Below are positions 16,716-25,441 of a stretch of DNA of 64,000 nt, one piece after another; the first letter of the stretch is position 1; the number at the start of each line of letters is the position of its first letter. The stretch comes from JALQXV01 sp051005235 (GTDB lineage: Bacteria > Patescibacteriota > Saccharimonadia > Saccharimonadales > 2-12-FULL-41-12): the NCBI GenBank assembly GCA_051005235.1, contig JBPCJO010000040.1, forward strand, positions 1 through 64,000, in the 5' to 3' direction. The notes under the pieces are model-generated. The model worked only from the letters and a program-made list of their open reading frames with translations, was not told the DNA's origin and did no database searches. The position numbers and the translations under genes are program-made.

Positions 16716-17291
16716 TTAGTTCAGTACGCGGCTGCGGTAAAAGCTAGTACCGGCTGTTACTGCACCGGCGATACCGGCAAGGCTAGCTACAGTGATAGCA
16801 GCGGCTTTAACCGTTTCGTCAACACCAGTGTCTGGCAATACAACACCCTGAGCTGGTGCTGGAGCCGGTGCGGCTGCACCACGGCCTGGGGCTGGAGCTG
16901 GAGCCTGGGCTACAGGACCGCCACCTTGTCCGCCAGCTGGTGTAGTTGGAGCTGCTGGTGTTTGTTTAGCGATTTCTTGTGCACAACCTGCCTCAATAAG
17001 AACATCAAGATCGTTAATATTTTTGGCATCGCCGCTGATAGCTCTGCCGCCACTGGTATTGCCATCAGTTACAGCTGCGCCCGTTTCAGCAACCTGTTCG
17101 TTAGTAAATTTAATATTTAAGTCGTTTTCGCACTTAAATGTAAAGTCTTTTTCTGTACTTGAAGTACAAATATTTTCAGAATCTGGACCGGTGCTATTAA
17201 TTGAACACTCGAATGTTTCCGCTGATGCGACTCCGCCGAACATTGCGACTGACATTGTTCCTGCTACTAATATTTTTGCTAGTTTCCCCAT
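16716..17291 (-). CDS. LPXTG-type cell-surface protein, likely sortase substrate
   Basis: The 191-residue precursor has a signal peptide (KILVAGTMSVAMFGGVASA), a Cys-containing mature domain and a Pro/Ala/Gly-rich linker (about residues 110-145). It ends with a sorting signal: LPDTG, a hydrophobic stretch (VKAAAITVASLAGIAGAV) and a basic tail (YRSRVLN). Four cysteines in the mature part could form disulfides. An AGAGG ribosome binding site precedes the ATG. The sortase gene lies 23 bases downstream in the same operon, a dedicated substrate-enzyme arrangement. Confidence 0.88.
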   Translation of the reverse strand: MGKLAKILVAGTMSVAMFGGVASAETFECSINSTGPDSENICTSSTEKDFTFKCENDLNIKFTNEQVAETGAAVTDGNTSGGRAISGDAKNINDLDVLIEAGCAQEIAKQTPAAPTTPAGGQGGGPVAQAPAPAPGRGAAAPAPAPAQGVVLPDTGVDETVKAAAITVASLAGIAGAVTAGTSFYRSRVLN

Positions 17292-17397
17292 AATTATTAC
17301 CTCTGTTACTGTAGTATTGTTTCTTTAGTTTTACACAAAGATTACAGAATGTAAACAATATTATTTAACATAAGCACTTTGATCTGTTAATGCTTAT

Positions 17398-17441
17398 ATA
17401 GGACTTTCACACTTTTGTGCAGATGCCAGGGTTTAGCTGAA
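17398..17441. repeat. partial copy of the 58.4-kb element terminus
   Basis: The sequence starting ATAGGACTTTC at 17398 matches 58442-58485 over about 40 bases with a few differences. It is the terminal inverted repeat plus adjacent bases of the 301-bp element found there. No second terminus is visible nearby, so this is a solo end or a decayed copy. Confidence 0.6.
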
Positions 17442-17448
17442 GTGAGAT

Positions 17449-17733
17449 CTATTTTCCAAAAAAATGAAAAATTATTACTGAGAGAACAATTATTCCTAAA
17501 GCTTTGCGAAAGTAATTGACGCCACTGGTGATTTCTAAATAAGCCCAGCTAAACAGGAGTGCGCTGGCGGTAAGTTCAAGGCCGGTACGTGGCTGATCCT
17601 GCTTAAATATATGAGATAAAATAGTGATTATAAGCCATGCCCATAAAAGAAAATTTGGCCATTGCCACAAAACTATGTGTCCATTTTTATCTCGAAAGAT
17701 TTTGTCAGAAAATTTTTTAATGTTGCTTACCAT
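17449..17733 (-). CDS. small integral membrane protein, about 94 aa
   Basis: The protein has two or three predicted membrane helices (FLLWAWLIITILSHIF, ALLFSWAYLEITSGV and ALGIIVLSVIIFHFF) after a short charged N-terminus. No signal peptide or catalytic motif is visible. The ATG at 17733 is preferred over an adjacent upstream TTG. It is isolated between the LPXTG operon and tRNA-Leu. I recall similar small membrane proteins of unknown function in several bacterial groups but cannot name the family. Confidence 0.65.
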   Translation of the reverse strand: MVSNIKKFSDKIFRDKNGHIVLWQWPNFLLWAWLIITILSHIFKQDQPRTGLELTASALLFSWAYLEITSGVNYFRKALGIIVLSVIIFHFFGK

Positions 17734-17821
17734 CAACTCATCATAACAAGCCTATTTAAATTTTTAATCATAATTTGCAGGAGCTTCTATTCATTAACTT
17801 AAATATTAACATAAACAGTTT

Positions 17822-17909
17822 TGGTACCGCGGGCCGGACTTGAACCGGCACGTCCGTAAAGGACACAAGATTTTGAGTCTGGCGTGTCTACCAATTCCAC
17901 CACCGCGGC
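17822..17909 (-). tRNA. tRNA-Leu (CAA)
   Basis: The 88-nt class II tRNA has a seven-pair acceptor stem (GCCGCGG with CCGCGGT), a D-arm with GGAATTGGTAGACACG, anticodon loop CTCAAAA (anticodon CAA), a variable arm, a GGTTCAAGTCC T-arm and an encoded CCA. It reads UUG. Unlike tRNA-Ser and tRNA-Glu here, it is not followed by a duplicated 3' end. A GGGCAGG/CCTGCCC hairpin lies just upstream of its 5' end (17914-17938). Confidence 0.94.
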
Positions 17910-17965
17910 ACATTGGGCAGGGGAGTGAAGCCTGCCCACGAACTATTTAATAACTTGACATTATG

Positions 17966-17974
17966 TGATATAAT
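17966..17974 (+). promoter_or_regulatory. extended -10 promoter upstream of the interrupted sortase gene
   Basis: TG-A-TATAAT at 17966-17974 is the same extended -10 seen before the DAHP leader, the 32.5-kb response regulator and the 41.4-kb regulator. The gene starts about 80 bases downstream, leaving a short untranslated leader. Confidence 0.5.
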
Positions 17975-18057
17975 ATATCAATACAACCTGTCGTAGACCG
18001 CTCAATTGTACTATAATAAAATCAGTATTACCACTAGTAACGTTTCGTTAGGAACAT

Positions 18058-19326
18058 ATGGACCAAGATCCAAAACCAGAAGATAAGCAAAAGCGCCTTG
18101 ACGAAGAGCGCCGCCAGCAGCAAACCGCTACTGAGCTGATTCGTGGTAAATTAAGCACGTTATACGCCGCCGAACCGAATGCCAAAGAGGAACTAGACGA
18201 AGTTTACTCACACATCGGCAAGGATCCTCAGTTGTCAAAACACCAGCAATACATGAAAGATCTGAGTAGTTCCGGCCGTAGCCTAGCCGAAATTCAGGCC
18301 GCTTGGCACGAGTACTATGCCGCATTACCCGATGCCGAAAAGCACCAGGTATGGCAAGAATTTTACGACGAGCACTCCCGCGCCAAGCAAACTCCTAAAG
18401 CCATAGTCGCACCAACAGAGGTGAAATCAACTACCATCGAAGAGCCGGCTGCCTCGCGCTCAAAGATAGTGACCTCGATCAGCCATAACACCGCCAAGCT
18501 CAAGAAGAAACGAGGGCGGCCGTTAGCGCTGCAAGCCGATTTAAGTACTGCTAACGACGTCCGCGAGCATTTAATGCGCCAGGTCCAGCAACGGGCTAAC
18601 ATTCGCAAGAATCCTCACGTCAGGGCGCTCGGTTTTGGGCTGACCATGGGAGCATTAACTTTATTCGTACTGTTATTCGGCTTCTTTAACGAGCGTTTTA
18701 TTACACCGTTTATCCGGCCTAGCACCAGCGTCAGCGCCACCCCAATTATCATTGACCCGAACGCCAGCGGCCCGATAGGCCCAGAAGCTAAAATCATTAT
18801 TCCAAAAATAAACGTCGAAGCGCCAGTTGTCTACGACGTTCCGACGATTGCCGAAGACGATGTTCAAAAAGGCCTCGAGAGCGGGGTAGTCCACTACATT
18901 ACGACCCCAAGTCCGGGCGAAAAAGGGAATTCTGTTATTTTTGGCCACTCCAGTAGCAACATCCTTAATAAAGGTAAGTACAAGTTCGCCTTTATATTAC
19001 TTAAAAGCCTCGAAAAATAAGACACCTTTATAATCCAAAAGGATAGTAAGCGCTATGTTTATAAGGTCTACAATAAATTTATTGTTTCACCGCAGGACGT
19101 ATCGGTGCTTGGCCCGACCGATCGGGTGGCAACCCTCACACTGGTAACTTGTGACCCGCCCGGAACCTCCACTAACCGCTTAATTATCCAGGCCGAGCAG
19201 ATTTTTCCAGACCCATCAACTAATGCCAAGAGCAGTGTACAGCCAGCTGATACACCCGAAACTCGACCTCAAGAGCTACCAAGTAACTCTGTTAGCATGT
19301 GGCAACGTGTCAAAAACTGGTTCTAA
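18058..19326 (+). pseudogene. membrane sortase interrupted by an in-frame TAA
   Basis: The frame encodes about 185 hydrophilic cytoplasmic residues, a membrane helix (ALGFGLTMGALTLFVLLFGFF) and a sortase domain with the His motif SVIFGHSSS. It stops at TAA 19018-19020. Translation in the same frame after the stop gives the rest of the sortase, including TLTLVTCDPPGTSTNR with the catalytic Cys (19150-19152) and Arg, ending at 19326. A single A-to-T or G-to-T change in a Lys or Glu codon would create the stop. The gene may be a recent pseudogene, a sequencing error or subject to readthrough. Confidence 0.82.
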
Positions 19327-19331
19327 CCGGT

Positions 19332-20825
19332 TTATTTATCGCCCGGCAAACGTAGCTCCGCACCAAACAAGCCATATTTATCGGCTACGGTAGATACGTC
19401 GGTGTTATAGAGGACCGTAAAGTCCCGGTCAAATAAAAGTGGCGTGCCGGGTTGTACACTAAACAGATCTTGCTGGTTTGAACCATCGAAGTCAAAGATA
19501 AAAGCTTTACCATCGCTTCGGGCGCTCAGACGATGCCCGTCCATCCAACTTACCGGACTGCCCGAATCAAGGACTTTAGCGATATCGTAACGAAATATTA
19601 AATCGTACTGGGAATCATACACCTCAAAGTGCTGGCTGCTCCGTGTCACGATAAAACGGGTGTTCTGCGAAAATGAGACATCGCTCATGGCACCGGTCGC
19701 CTTTAAGATTGCCAGCGGTGCAGCTATACTGCCGTCAGCTTTTTGCAATATATTCATCGGGTCTTTATAGATATAAGTTTTTTGATCAGCGTCTGAGCCT
19801 ACTACGGCGTACCAAGCGCCGTCAAAACGGGCAATATCGAGCATTACCGCGCCGTCAGTTACATCACGGAGAATATACGCATTATTACCTTGCTTAAGAG
19901 TAATTCGCTGGTTGGCAGCAACACCACTAACTCTAGTCGAATAGAGCAAGGTACTGTCGTCATGACTCTTATAGCTGGTTACACCCGTCGCTACCAAAGT
20001 AACCACTTTATTGACATTGGCTGACTGTAGCACACCACCGTCTTGCGTATATAGGTACCATTGGTCGAATTTTTTGTCTCGCAACGTCACCTTTGTTGGA
20101 GCTTGGCCCAGCAACCGATTAATATTAATGGAGGTATTTGGCGTATCGCGCGATATAACTATAAATTCTGCGCCGCCAGTAAAGGTATGTTTTACCAATA
20201 AATGTTTGTTATCGGTCGACCATTCCACGAGTTCTAACGCATGAGCCCCGTCAGCGGGAGTAAATAAACTGGCTGGCAAACTAAACGGACGAGTCTGCGG
20301 GTTGTTATTGTTCGGACCAATCAGCGAGTTAAAGTCATACTCGATAAAATCAGTCAGCGAGCCACCAGGATTCACCAGTGCCCAGCGCCGGTCGGGGCTT
20401 TGCGTCACAAACGTCGGTGCCGTGTCATAGGTATGAATTTCGCGCCGCTCCAAATTGACTGGCAATAAAAGCGGATAGGTAAAACGCTCGACTCCACCAC
20501 CACTCAGCGTAAAAGTTCGCTGCCAGGGACGATAACCATCCTTTTGAATCTTTAGATTGTATTCACCGGACGGCAACGAAAAGCGGTTGTTTGTTCTGCT
20601 TCTTTGTTCTTGGTCATTAAACTGGACGGTGGCGGCATCTGGAGCGCTATCGACGAACACCAGTCCATTTTGAATAACTTCGCCCGTTTTTCGATCTACG
20701 TCAAAGCCGTAGGCACTAAATACCAAGATTGCCGAGGTTACTAATATAACCGAGGCCATCAGGCCGTAGCCTATGAACAGGCGAATTTTGTGGCGGCGTT
20801 TTGCTTTTGGGTCAAGAAAATCCAT
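19332..20825 (-). CDS. PEGA-domain membrane-anchored protein with propeller-like C-terminus
   Basis: The 497-residue protein has one N-terminal membrane anchor (residues 15-38, IGYGLMASVILVTSAILVF) and an extracellular PEGA domain (VDSAPDAATVQFND, SLPSGEYNLKIQKDGYRPW). The rest is beta-rich and looks like a WD/TolB-type propeller (SPDRRWALVNPGG, SFSQNTRFIVTRSS). PEGA domains are common in surface proteins with structural or binding roles. The gene is convergent with the broken sortase gene. No enzyme motif is seen and the binding partner is unknown. Confidence 0.75.
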   Translation of the reverse strand: MDFLDPKAKRRHKIRLFIGYGLMASVILVTSAILVFSAYGFDVDRKTGEVIQNGLVFVDSAPDAATVQFNDQEQRSRTNNRFSLPSGEYNLKIQKDGYRPWQRTFTLSGGGVERFTYPLLLPVNLERREIHTYDTAPTFVTQSPDRRWALVNPGGSLTDFIEYDFNSLIGPNNNNPQTRPFSLPASLFTPADGAHALELVEWSTDNKHLLVKHTFTGGAEFIVISRDTPNTSININRLLGQAPTKVTLRDKKFDQWYLYTQDGGVLQSANVNKVVTLVATGVTSYKSHDDSTLLYSTRVSGVAANQRITLKQGNNAYILRDVTDGAVMLDIARFDGAWYAVVGSDADQKTYIYKDPMNILQKADGSIAAPLAILKATGAMSDVSFSQNTRFIVTRSSQHFEVYDSQYDLIFRYDIAKVLDSGSPVSWMDGHRLSARSDGKAFIFDFDGSNQQDLFSVQPGTPLLFDRDFTVLYNTDVSTVADKYGLFGAELRLPGDK

Positions 20826-20967
20826 ATGTCTAACGTTTATTTATACCATAATAACCGTAAAATAGCATAAAAGCTTTACGATTTTGTACTTTGCCATTAC
20901 ACTAATTACTAATAGGTATAAACACAAGCATCAACACATAAACACAACAGATGTCGAGAGGGTAATT

Positions 20968-22020
20968 TTGGCAACAGCAAAGACAACTATAGAGCTCAAC
21001 GGTAAGCTTTATGATGCCCGTACCGGTAAAATCATCGGCGAAGGCAGCGCCGTGGCGGCAGCACCGGTGGCGGCACCGGTGGCAGCACCGGTGGCAGCGT
21101 CGGTGGCGGCACCGGTGGCAGCGCATAAAGTAGCTCATAGTTCGACTACAGTGCCCAAAACGAGCACGCCGCGTACCGCGCCGCGCCACGCCACAACCAA
21201 ACTCGAGAAGTCTAAAACCCTTATGCGGCCAGCGGTCAAAAAGCCAAAAGCAGTCCACGATAGCCATAAAATTGTCAAAAAAGAAGATATATCGCGTGGC
21301 GCCAGGGCTTCTGCCATACCGCGCAGCGGCCACGTCCAACGATTTAATCCAGACGTCGGCACTGGCCACCGGCTAGAAATTACAAAAAAACAAGCTCCGT
21401 TATCTGTAGTAACCCAGGTGGAACATAGCCTGTCGGGCACCGTCACCCAAGTGAATAACTCGGTCGATACCATCGAAGAAAGCCTGCGTCACGCCGTATC
21501 TCATCTAGAAACCTTCGAAGATCGCGCCATACATAGCAGCTTTTGGCATCGGGTTGGCTTTAAGAATAAAGCTGCTAATTTGGCTACTCTTAGCTTTGCC
21601 GGCTTACTGCTGGTCGGTTTTTTTGCGTATCAAAACGGTCCTAACATCGAAATGCGGGTTGCAGCCACCCGGTCCGGCGTAAAGTCGGCCAACTTGCCGG
21701 ACTATAAACCTGCTGGTTTTAGTGCCGTCCGCGGTGTTAAGTCCGAGCCCGGCAAAGTCACCGTGACGTTCAAATCTACAACCAACGACAAGCAGTTCCG
21801 CGTCACACAGCAAGCCAGTAACTGGTCCAGCGACTCGCTACTCAGCAATCACATTCTAGCCAGCCGGGCACCGTATCAAACCTATCAAGACGAAGGCAAG
21901 ACTGTTTATATATACGACAACTCTAATGCCACGTGGGTTAACGGTGGCATCTGGTACCGTATTGACGGCAATGCCAGTTTAACCAGTGATCAACTGCTGC
22001 GTATCGCTAATAGTTTCTAG
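20968..22020 (+). CDS. membrane-anchored hypothetical protein with VAAP repeats
   Basis: The start is set at TTG 20968, which follows a GAGAGGG ribosome binding site, giving about 350 residues. After KTTIELNGKLYDARTGKIIG come VAAP repeats encoded by a 12-bp tandem repeat (21052-21122), then a basic region, a membrane helix (ANLATLSFAGLLLVGFFAY) and an extracellular domain of about 120 residues ending DQLLRIANSF. The topology is cytoplasmic N-terminus and outside C-terminus. I do not recognise the family. Repeat number may vary between strains. Confidence 0.7.
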   Translation: MATAKTTIELNGKLYDARTGKIIGEGSAVAAAPVAAPVAAPVAASVAAPVAAHKVAHSSTTVPKTSTPRTAPRHATTKLEKSKTLMRPAVKKPKAVHDSHKIVKKEDISRGARASAIPRSGHVQRFNPDVGTGHRLEITKKQAPLSVVTQVEHSLSGTVTQVNNSVDTIEESLRHAVSHLETFEDRAIHSSFWHRVGFKNKAANLATLSFAGLLLVGFFAYQNGPNIEMRVAATRSGVKSANLPDYKPAGFSAVRGVKSEPGKVTVTFKSTTNDKQFRVTQQASNWSSDSLLSNHILASRAPYQTYQDEGKTVYIYDNSNATWVNGGIWYRIDGNASLTSDQLLRIANSF

Positions 22021-22183
22021 CATTGGGCTGATCAGCTCCATACGCATCAACAGCAACCTCACGAATAAAAGCCTCTAAATCACGGTGTCTGGCCAGTCCA
22101 GCCTGTAACTCCTGGCTACTTGGGATAGGAGAATTTGATTGAGTCTGTCAAGTTTTTTCTAGTCGAACACATGCTAGAGAGTA

Positions 22184-22231
22184 ACTATGAGTTTGGCACC
22201 AATGGGGGCATATCGGTGCCAAACTCATAGT
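22184..22231. repeat. palindrome family 2 copy
   Basis: A perfect 17-bp stem (ACTATGAGTTTGGCACC with GGTGCCAAACTCATAGT) encloses a 14-base loop. Compared with the copy at 13610 the two arms carry compensatory changes (T-to-G, A-to-G and their partners), showing that pairing is conserved. It lies between the VAAP protein gene and the gltX promoter. Confidence 0.78.
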
Positions 22232-22297
22232 GCTCCAACAAGCAATGTTTAGAATTTTTAAAATACATGCACTTTCTAATCTGTTACAATACCTCTT

Positions 22298-23728
22298 ATG
22301 AACCGACCAGTCCGGACTCGTTTTGCACCAAGCCCCACCGGTTTTCTTCACGTTGGTGGTATCCGTACCGCCGTGTTTGCTTGGTTAATAGCCCGACAAA
22401 GTAAGGGCATTTTTATACTCCGACTAGAAGACACCGACAAAAAGCGTGAGGTCGAGGGTGGGGAAGCGCACATTATAAAAAGCCTGCATGCCCTCAGCAT
22501 CAACTATGATGAAGGACCGGATATCGGGGGTCTGTTTGCACCCTATAAACAGAGTGAGCGGCTCGACAGCTACCAGCGGTGGGCACAGCAGCTAGTCGAG
22601 GCGGGCCGGGCCTACGCCGACCCGTACACCCCACAAGAAGTACAGACCTTTCGGGAGCAAGCTCAAAAAGAGAAACGGGCGTTTTTGTATCGTAACCACC
22701 GACCGGAAAATCCACCGGTTTGGGACGGCAGTCAGCCATTGCGATTTAAGTCTGATCCAAAACCCTACACCTGGCATGACGAAGTAATGGGAGACCTGGC
22801 AACCGGTCCAGAGGTGATCGATGATTTTATTTTGATTAAGTCAGACGGTTATCCGACTTATAACTTTGCCCATATTATTGATGACGCCGAGATGCAGATT
22901 AGCCACGTCATGCGAGGGCAGGAGTTCCTCGCCAGCACACCGAACTACTTGAATTTATACGAGGCGCTCCAGATAGAACGGCCGGTTTTAGCGACCATGC
23001 CGCATATTATGGCAGCTGCGGGCAATAAAAAACTCAGTAAGCGTGACGGAGCCAAAGATGTTTTAGATTACATAACAGATGGCTACTTGCCGGAGGCACT
23101 TTTAAACCAAATAGCCACGCTTGGCTGGAACGACGGTACCGAGCAAGAGATTTTTAGTGTGCCAGAACTGATTGAGAAATTCAGCCTCAACCGCGTACAA
23201 AAAAGCGGAGCTATGTTTGATGAAAAGCGGCTACAGTGGATAAACGGCCACCATATTCGGGCACTTTCGGTGGACGAGTTATACGCAAAGGTCACCGCTT
23301 TTTGGCCAGCCAGCGCGCTCAGCTATGACGAAGACTACAAGAAGCGGGTGCTCGGTTTGACGCAAGAGCGTTTAAAATACTTTGCCGAATTACCAGTCCT
23401 GACAAACTTTTTCTTTGAGGATTTGCCACTTAATACTGAACTAATTACTACCAATAAACAGCTCAAGAAGCTTTCGTCTGGTGAAATTAAGGATTTACTA
23501 CGCGCTAGTATTACCGCTCTAGAGAGTAGCAACTTTAGCGTCGAAGACATAACCAATAAGCTGAACGGCTTGCTCGAACAAACCGGCCAGCGGCCCGGCA
23601 CACTATTTAGCCTGATTAGAATTGCCACCACGCAAGCACCGGCCAGCCCTGGCCTGGCTGAAACCCTATCAGTGCTCGGCAAAGAGCGCAGTTTAGGCCG
23701 GATTACCGCTCAGATACAGGCACCCTAA
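22298..23728 (+). CDS. gltX: glutamyl-tRNA synthetase
   Basis: This class I synthetase charges tRNA-Glu, and perhaps tRNA-Gln in a GatCAB-using organism. The 476-residue protein has the HIGH-equivalent in APSPTGFLHVGGIRTAVF and the KMSKS-equivalent KLSKRDGA, with the anticodon-binding helical domain at the C-terminus. The start is ATG 22298; TACAAT at 22285-22290 ends seven bases earlier and no ribosome binding site is seen, so the transcript is probably leaderless. A tRNA-Glu gene occurs at 30.9 kb. Confidence 0.96.
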   Translation: MNRPVRTRFAPSPTGFLHVGGIRTAVFAWLIARQSKGIFILRLEDTDKKREVEGGEAHIIKSLHALSINYDEGPDIGGLFAPYKQSERLDSYQRWAQQLVEAGRAYADPYTPQEVQTFREQAQKEKRAFLYRNHRPENPPVWDGSQPLRFKSDPKPYTWHDEVMGDLATGPEVIDDFILIKSDGYPTYNFAHIIDDAEMQISHVMRGQEFLASTPNYLNLYEALQIERPVLATMPHIMAAAGNKKLSKRDGAKDVLDYITDGYLPEALLNQIATLGWNDGTEQEIFSVPELIEKFSLNRVQKSGAMFDEKRLQWINGHHIRALSVDELYAKVTAFWPASALSYDEDYKKRVLGLTQERLKYFAELPVLTNFFFEDLPLNTELITTNKQLKKLSSGEIKDLLRASITALESSNFSVEDITNKLNGLLEQTGQRPGTLFSLIRIATTQAPASPGLAETLSVLGKERSLGRITAQIQAP

Positions 23729-23738
23729 CCGGTGGCGG

Positions 23739-23767
23739 TTGTCAGACCTCTCAAAGAACGTTATATT
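23739..23767 (+). promoter_or_regulatory. promoter of the DUF3048 gene
   Basis: TTGTCA (23739-23744), a 17-bp spacer and TATATT (23762-23767) are followed by exactly seven bases and the ATG at 23775. The layout matches the promoters of der and pth and predicts a leaderless message. Confidence 0.72.
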
Positions 23768-23774
23768 AGTAAGC

Positions 23775-24965
23775 ATGAATGACGATATTCGTCATCCTCG
23801 CCAGCCAAACAACAACGAGGATCAAAACAAAAAGACAGCTACCGATATCCCCGAGGCAGAAGGTTTTGCGGCCGTTAAAGCGACCCGCAAACCCAAGCAA
23901 TGGCGATGGCCTCACATTATCGTGCAGCAAGCCACCAAAAAGCAGAAGATAATTGGCGGTGTTATTATTGCAGTCTTACTGGTCGGTGGCGGGATCGGCG
24001 TTTATGCATTAAGCAAGGATTCTAAAGCTTCTCCAGCGGCTCCATCTATCGCCGAAAAAGCAGTTGAGCCGCCAAAACCGACTACCGAAGCCTCCAAGCT
24101 CACCGGTGAGCAGATTGATCCAGCCTTAAATAAGCGTCCAATTACAGGGGTCATGATCGAAAATAGTCCGGACGCCCGTCCGCAAGCCGGAATTATAAAC
24201 GCCGGTGTCATCTATGAAGCCATTGCCGAAGGCGGCATTACTCGTTTCTTATGTCTGTACCAGCAAAACCAGCCAGACCACATAGGGCCCATCCGATCAT
24301 TCCGCCCGTATTACGGCTATCTTCTAATGCCGTATGACGCGTCAATTGTCCACGCCGGTGGCAGTGGAGACGGCCTGGCCATAATTCGTAACTACGGACT
24401 CAAAGACATTGACCATACCGCTAACAGCGGCGCTTTCAAGCGGGTAAGTGACCGTTACGCCCCGCATAACCTCTATACCAGCATGGCCAAGCTCGATGAG
24501 GCTTCGACCGCCCGTGGCTATACCAATAGCGAAGCCAAGAGCCTGCAACGTAAAGAAGAAAAGCCCGGTCAACCGATCGGCGCCAAAGCGATTGACTTAT
24601 CTATCTCATCGCCGTTGTATAAAGTTCATTACGATTATGACCCCGTCACCAATAATTACCCTCGTACCATGGGTGGCAAACCGCATACCGACCACCGGAG
24701 CGGCTATCAGATAGCACCGAAAGTAGTAGTCGCAATAGTTATGAGTTATGCGCAAAGTGGCATTTACTCGGTTTACGAAACAAACGGTACCGGACGGGCA
24801 TTTATTTTCCAAGACGGCGGCGTCCAACAAGTAAATTGGTCAAAAGGCGGTGAGCGCGAGCAGTTCACCTTCACCGATGAGGCCGGAGGCCCAGTCGCGC
24901 TTAACGCCGGTCAAACCTGGATAACGTTAGTCAAATCGCCCAACCAGGTTACCTTCGTTCCATAA
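23775..24965 (+). CDS. DUF3048 (YerB-like) membrane-anchored protein
   Basis: The protein begins MNDDIRHPRQPNNNEDQNKK, has a charged cytoplasmic N-terminus and a membrane helix near residues 57-82 (IIGGVIIAVLLVGGGIGVYAL). The outer domain carries hallmark DUF3048 segments (ITGVMIENSPDARPQAGI, EGGITRFLCLYQ and IGPIRSFRPYY). The family, known as YerB in Bacillus, is of unknown biochemical function. The ATG at 23775 is chosen over the longer frame because a promoter sits just before it. The gene is monocistronic. Confidence 0.88.
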   Translation: MNDDIRHPRQPNNNEDQNKKTATDIPEAEGFAAVKATRKPKQWRWPHIIVQQATKKQKIIGGVIIAVLLVGGGIGVYALSKDSKASPAAPSIAEKAVEPPKPTTEASKLTGEQIDPALNKRPITGVMIENSPDARPQAGIINAGVIYEAIAEGGITRFLCLYQQNQPDHIGPIRSFRPYYGYLLMPYDASIVHAGGSGDGLAIIRNYGLKDIDHTANSGAFKRVSDRYAPHNLYTSMAKLDEASTARGYTNSEAKSLQRKEEKPGQPIGAKAIDLSISSPLYKVHYDYDPVTNNYPRTMGGKPHTDHRSGYQIAPKVVVAIVMSYAQSGIYSVYETNGTGRAFIFQDGGVQQVNWSKGGEREQFTFTDEAGGPVALNAGQTWITLVKSPNQVTFVP

Positions 24966-25196
24966 TTTAAGACTTGCACGGTCGCATAAGCGGGACTATA
25001 GTTATAGCACTAGCAAACATACTCCGGTCCCTGCGCGCTTACATATTCAACATTAACTTCCTGTTACGAGCACGCGATGGACGGTCGCAACACTTTACCA
25101 GGCAGTTCTCTCGGGGCAACCCTCTAAATCCCGTTCACTAACTACTATTAAATGTACGTTGGTGCTCTTGAACGCATCAGAAAAGAGAGAATGAAT

Positions 25197-25439
25197 ATGT
25201 CTACTATCAATGAAACTGTTAACGTTAACGCCTTTTACTTCGCCACCAGCTTTGGCACACTGCGCACCTTTCCGCGCCAGGTCGAGCACGCCGGCCAGCG
25301 CCTAACTTTCCAAGACGGCTTGCAATACCTCGTCCAAAAAGGGCAGCACGCCGTCCGCTTTTTTGACATGAACGACGGTGAGCACATCTACCGCCTGCGC
25401 TGCGAAAACAATATCTGGACGCTCATGGGGACTAAATAA
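25197..25439 (+). CDS. small hypothetical protein in the UmuDC operon, 80 aa
   Basis: The protein begins MSTINETVNVNAFYFATSFG and is a compact alpha/beta protein rich in aromatic residues with no membrane segment. A GAGAGA ribosome binding site precedes the ATG; an ATG six bases earlier is an alternative. The next gene (UmuD-like) begins two bases after its stop, so the three genes form an operon. A role in polymerase V regulation is suggested only by context. The 230 bases upstream hold no gene and no LexA box that I could recognise. Confidence 0.7.
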   Translation: MSTINETVNVNAFYFATSFGTLRTFPRQVEHAGQRLTFQDGLQYLVQKGQHAVRFFDMNDGEHIYRLRCENNIWTLMGTK

Positions 25440-25441
25440 TC

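Noticed and set aside
25141..25196. LexA operator before the UmuDC-type operon
   Set aside because: No palindromic GAAC-N4-GTTC, CTG-N10-CAG or GTTC-N7-GTTC pattern could be found near the start; single GTTC/GAAC words are not enough.
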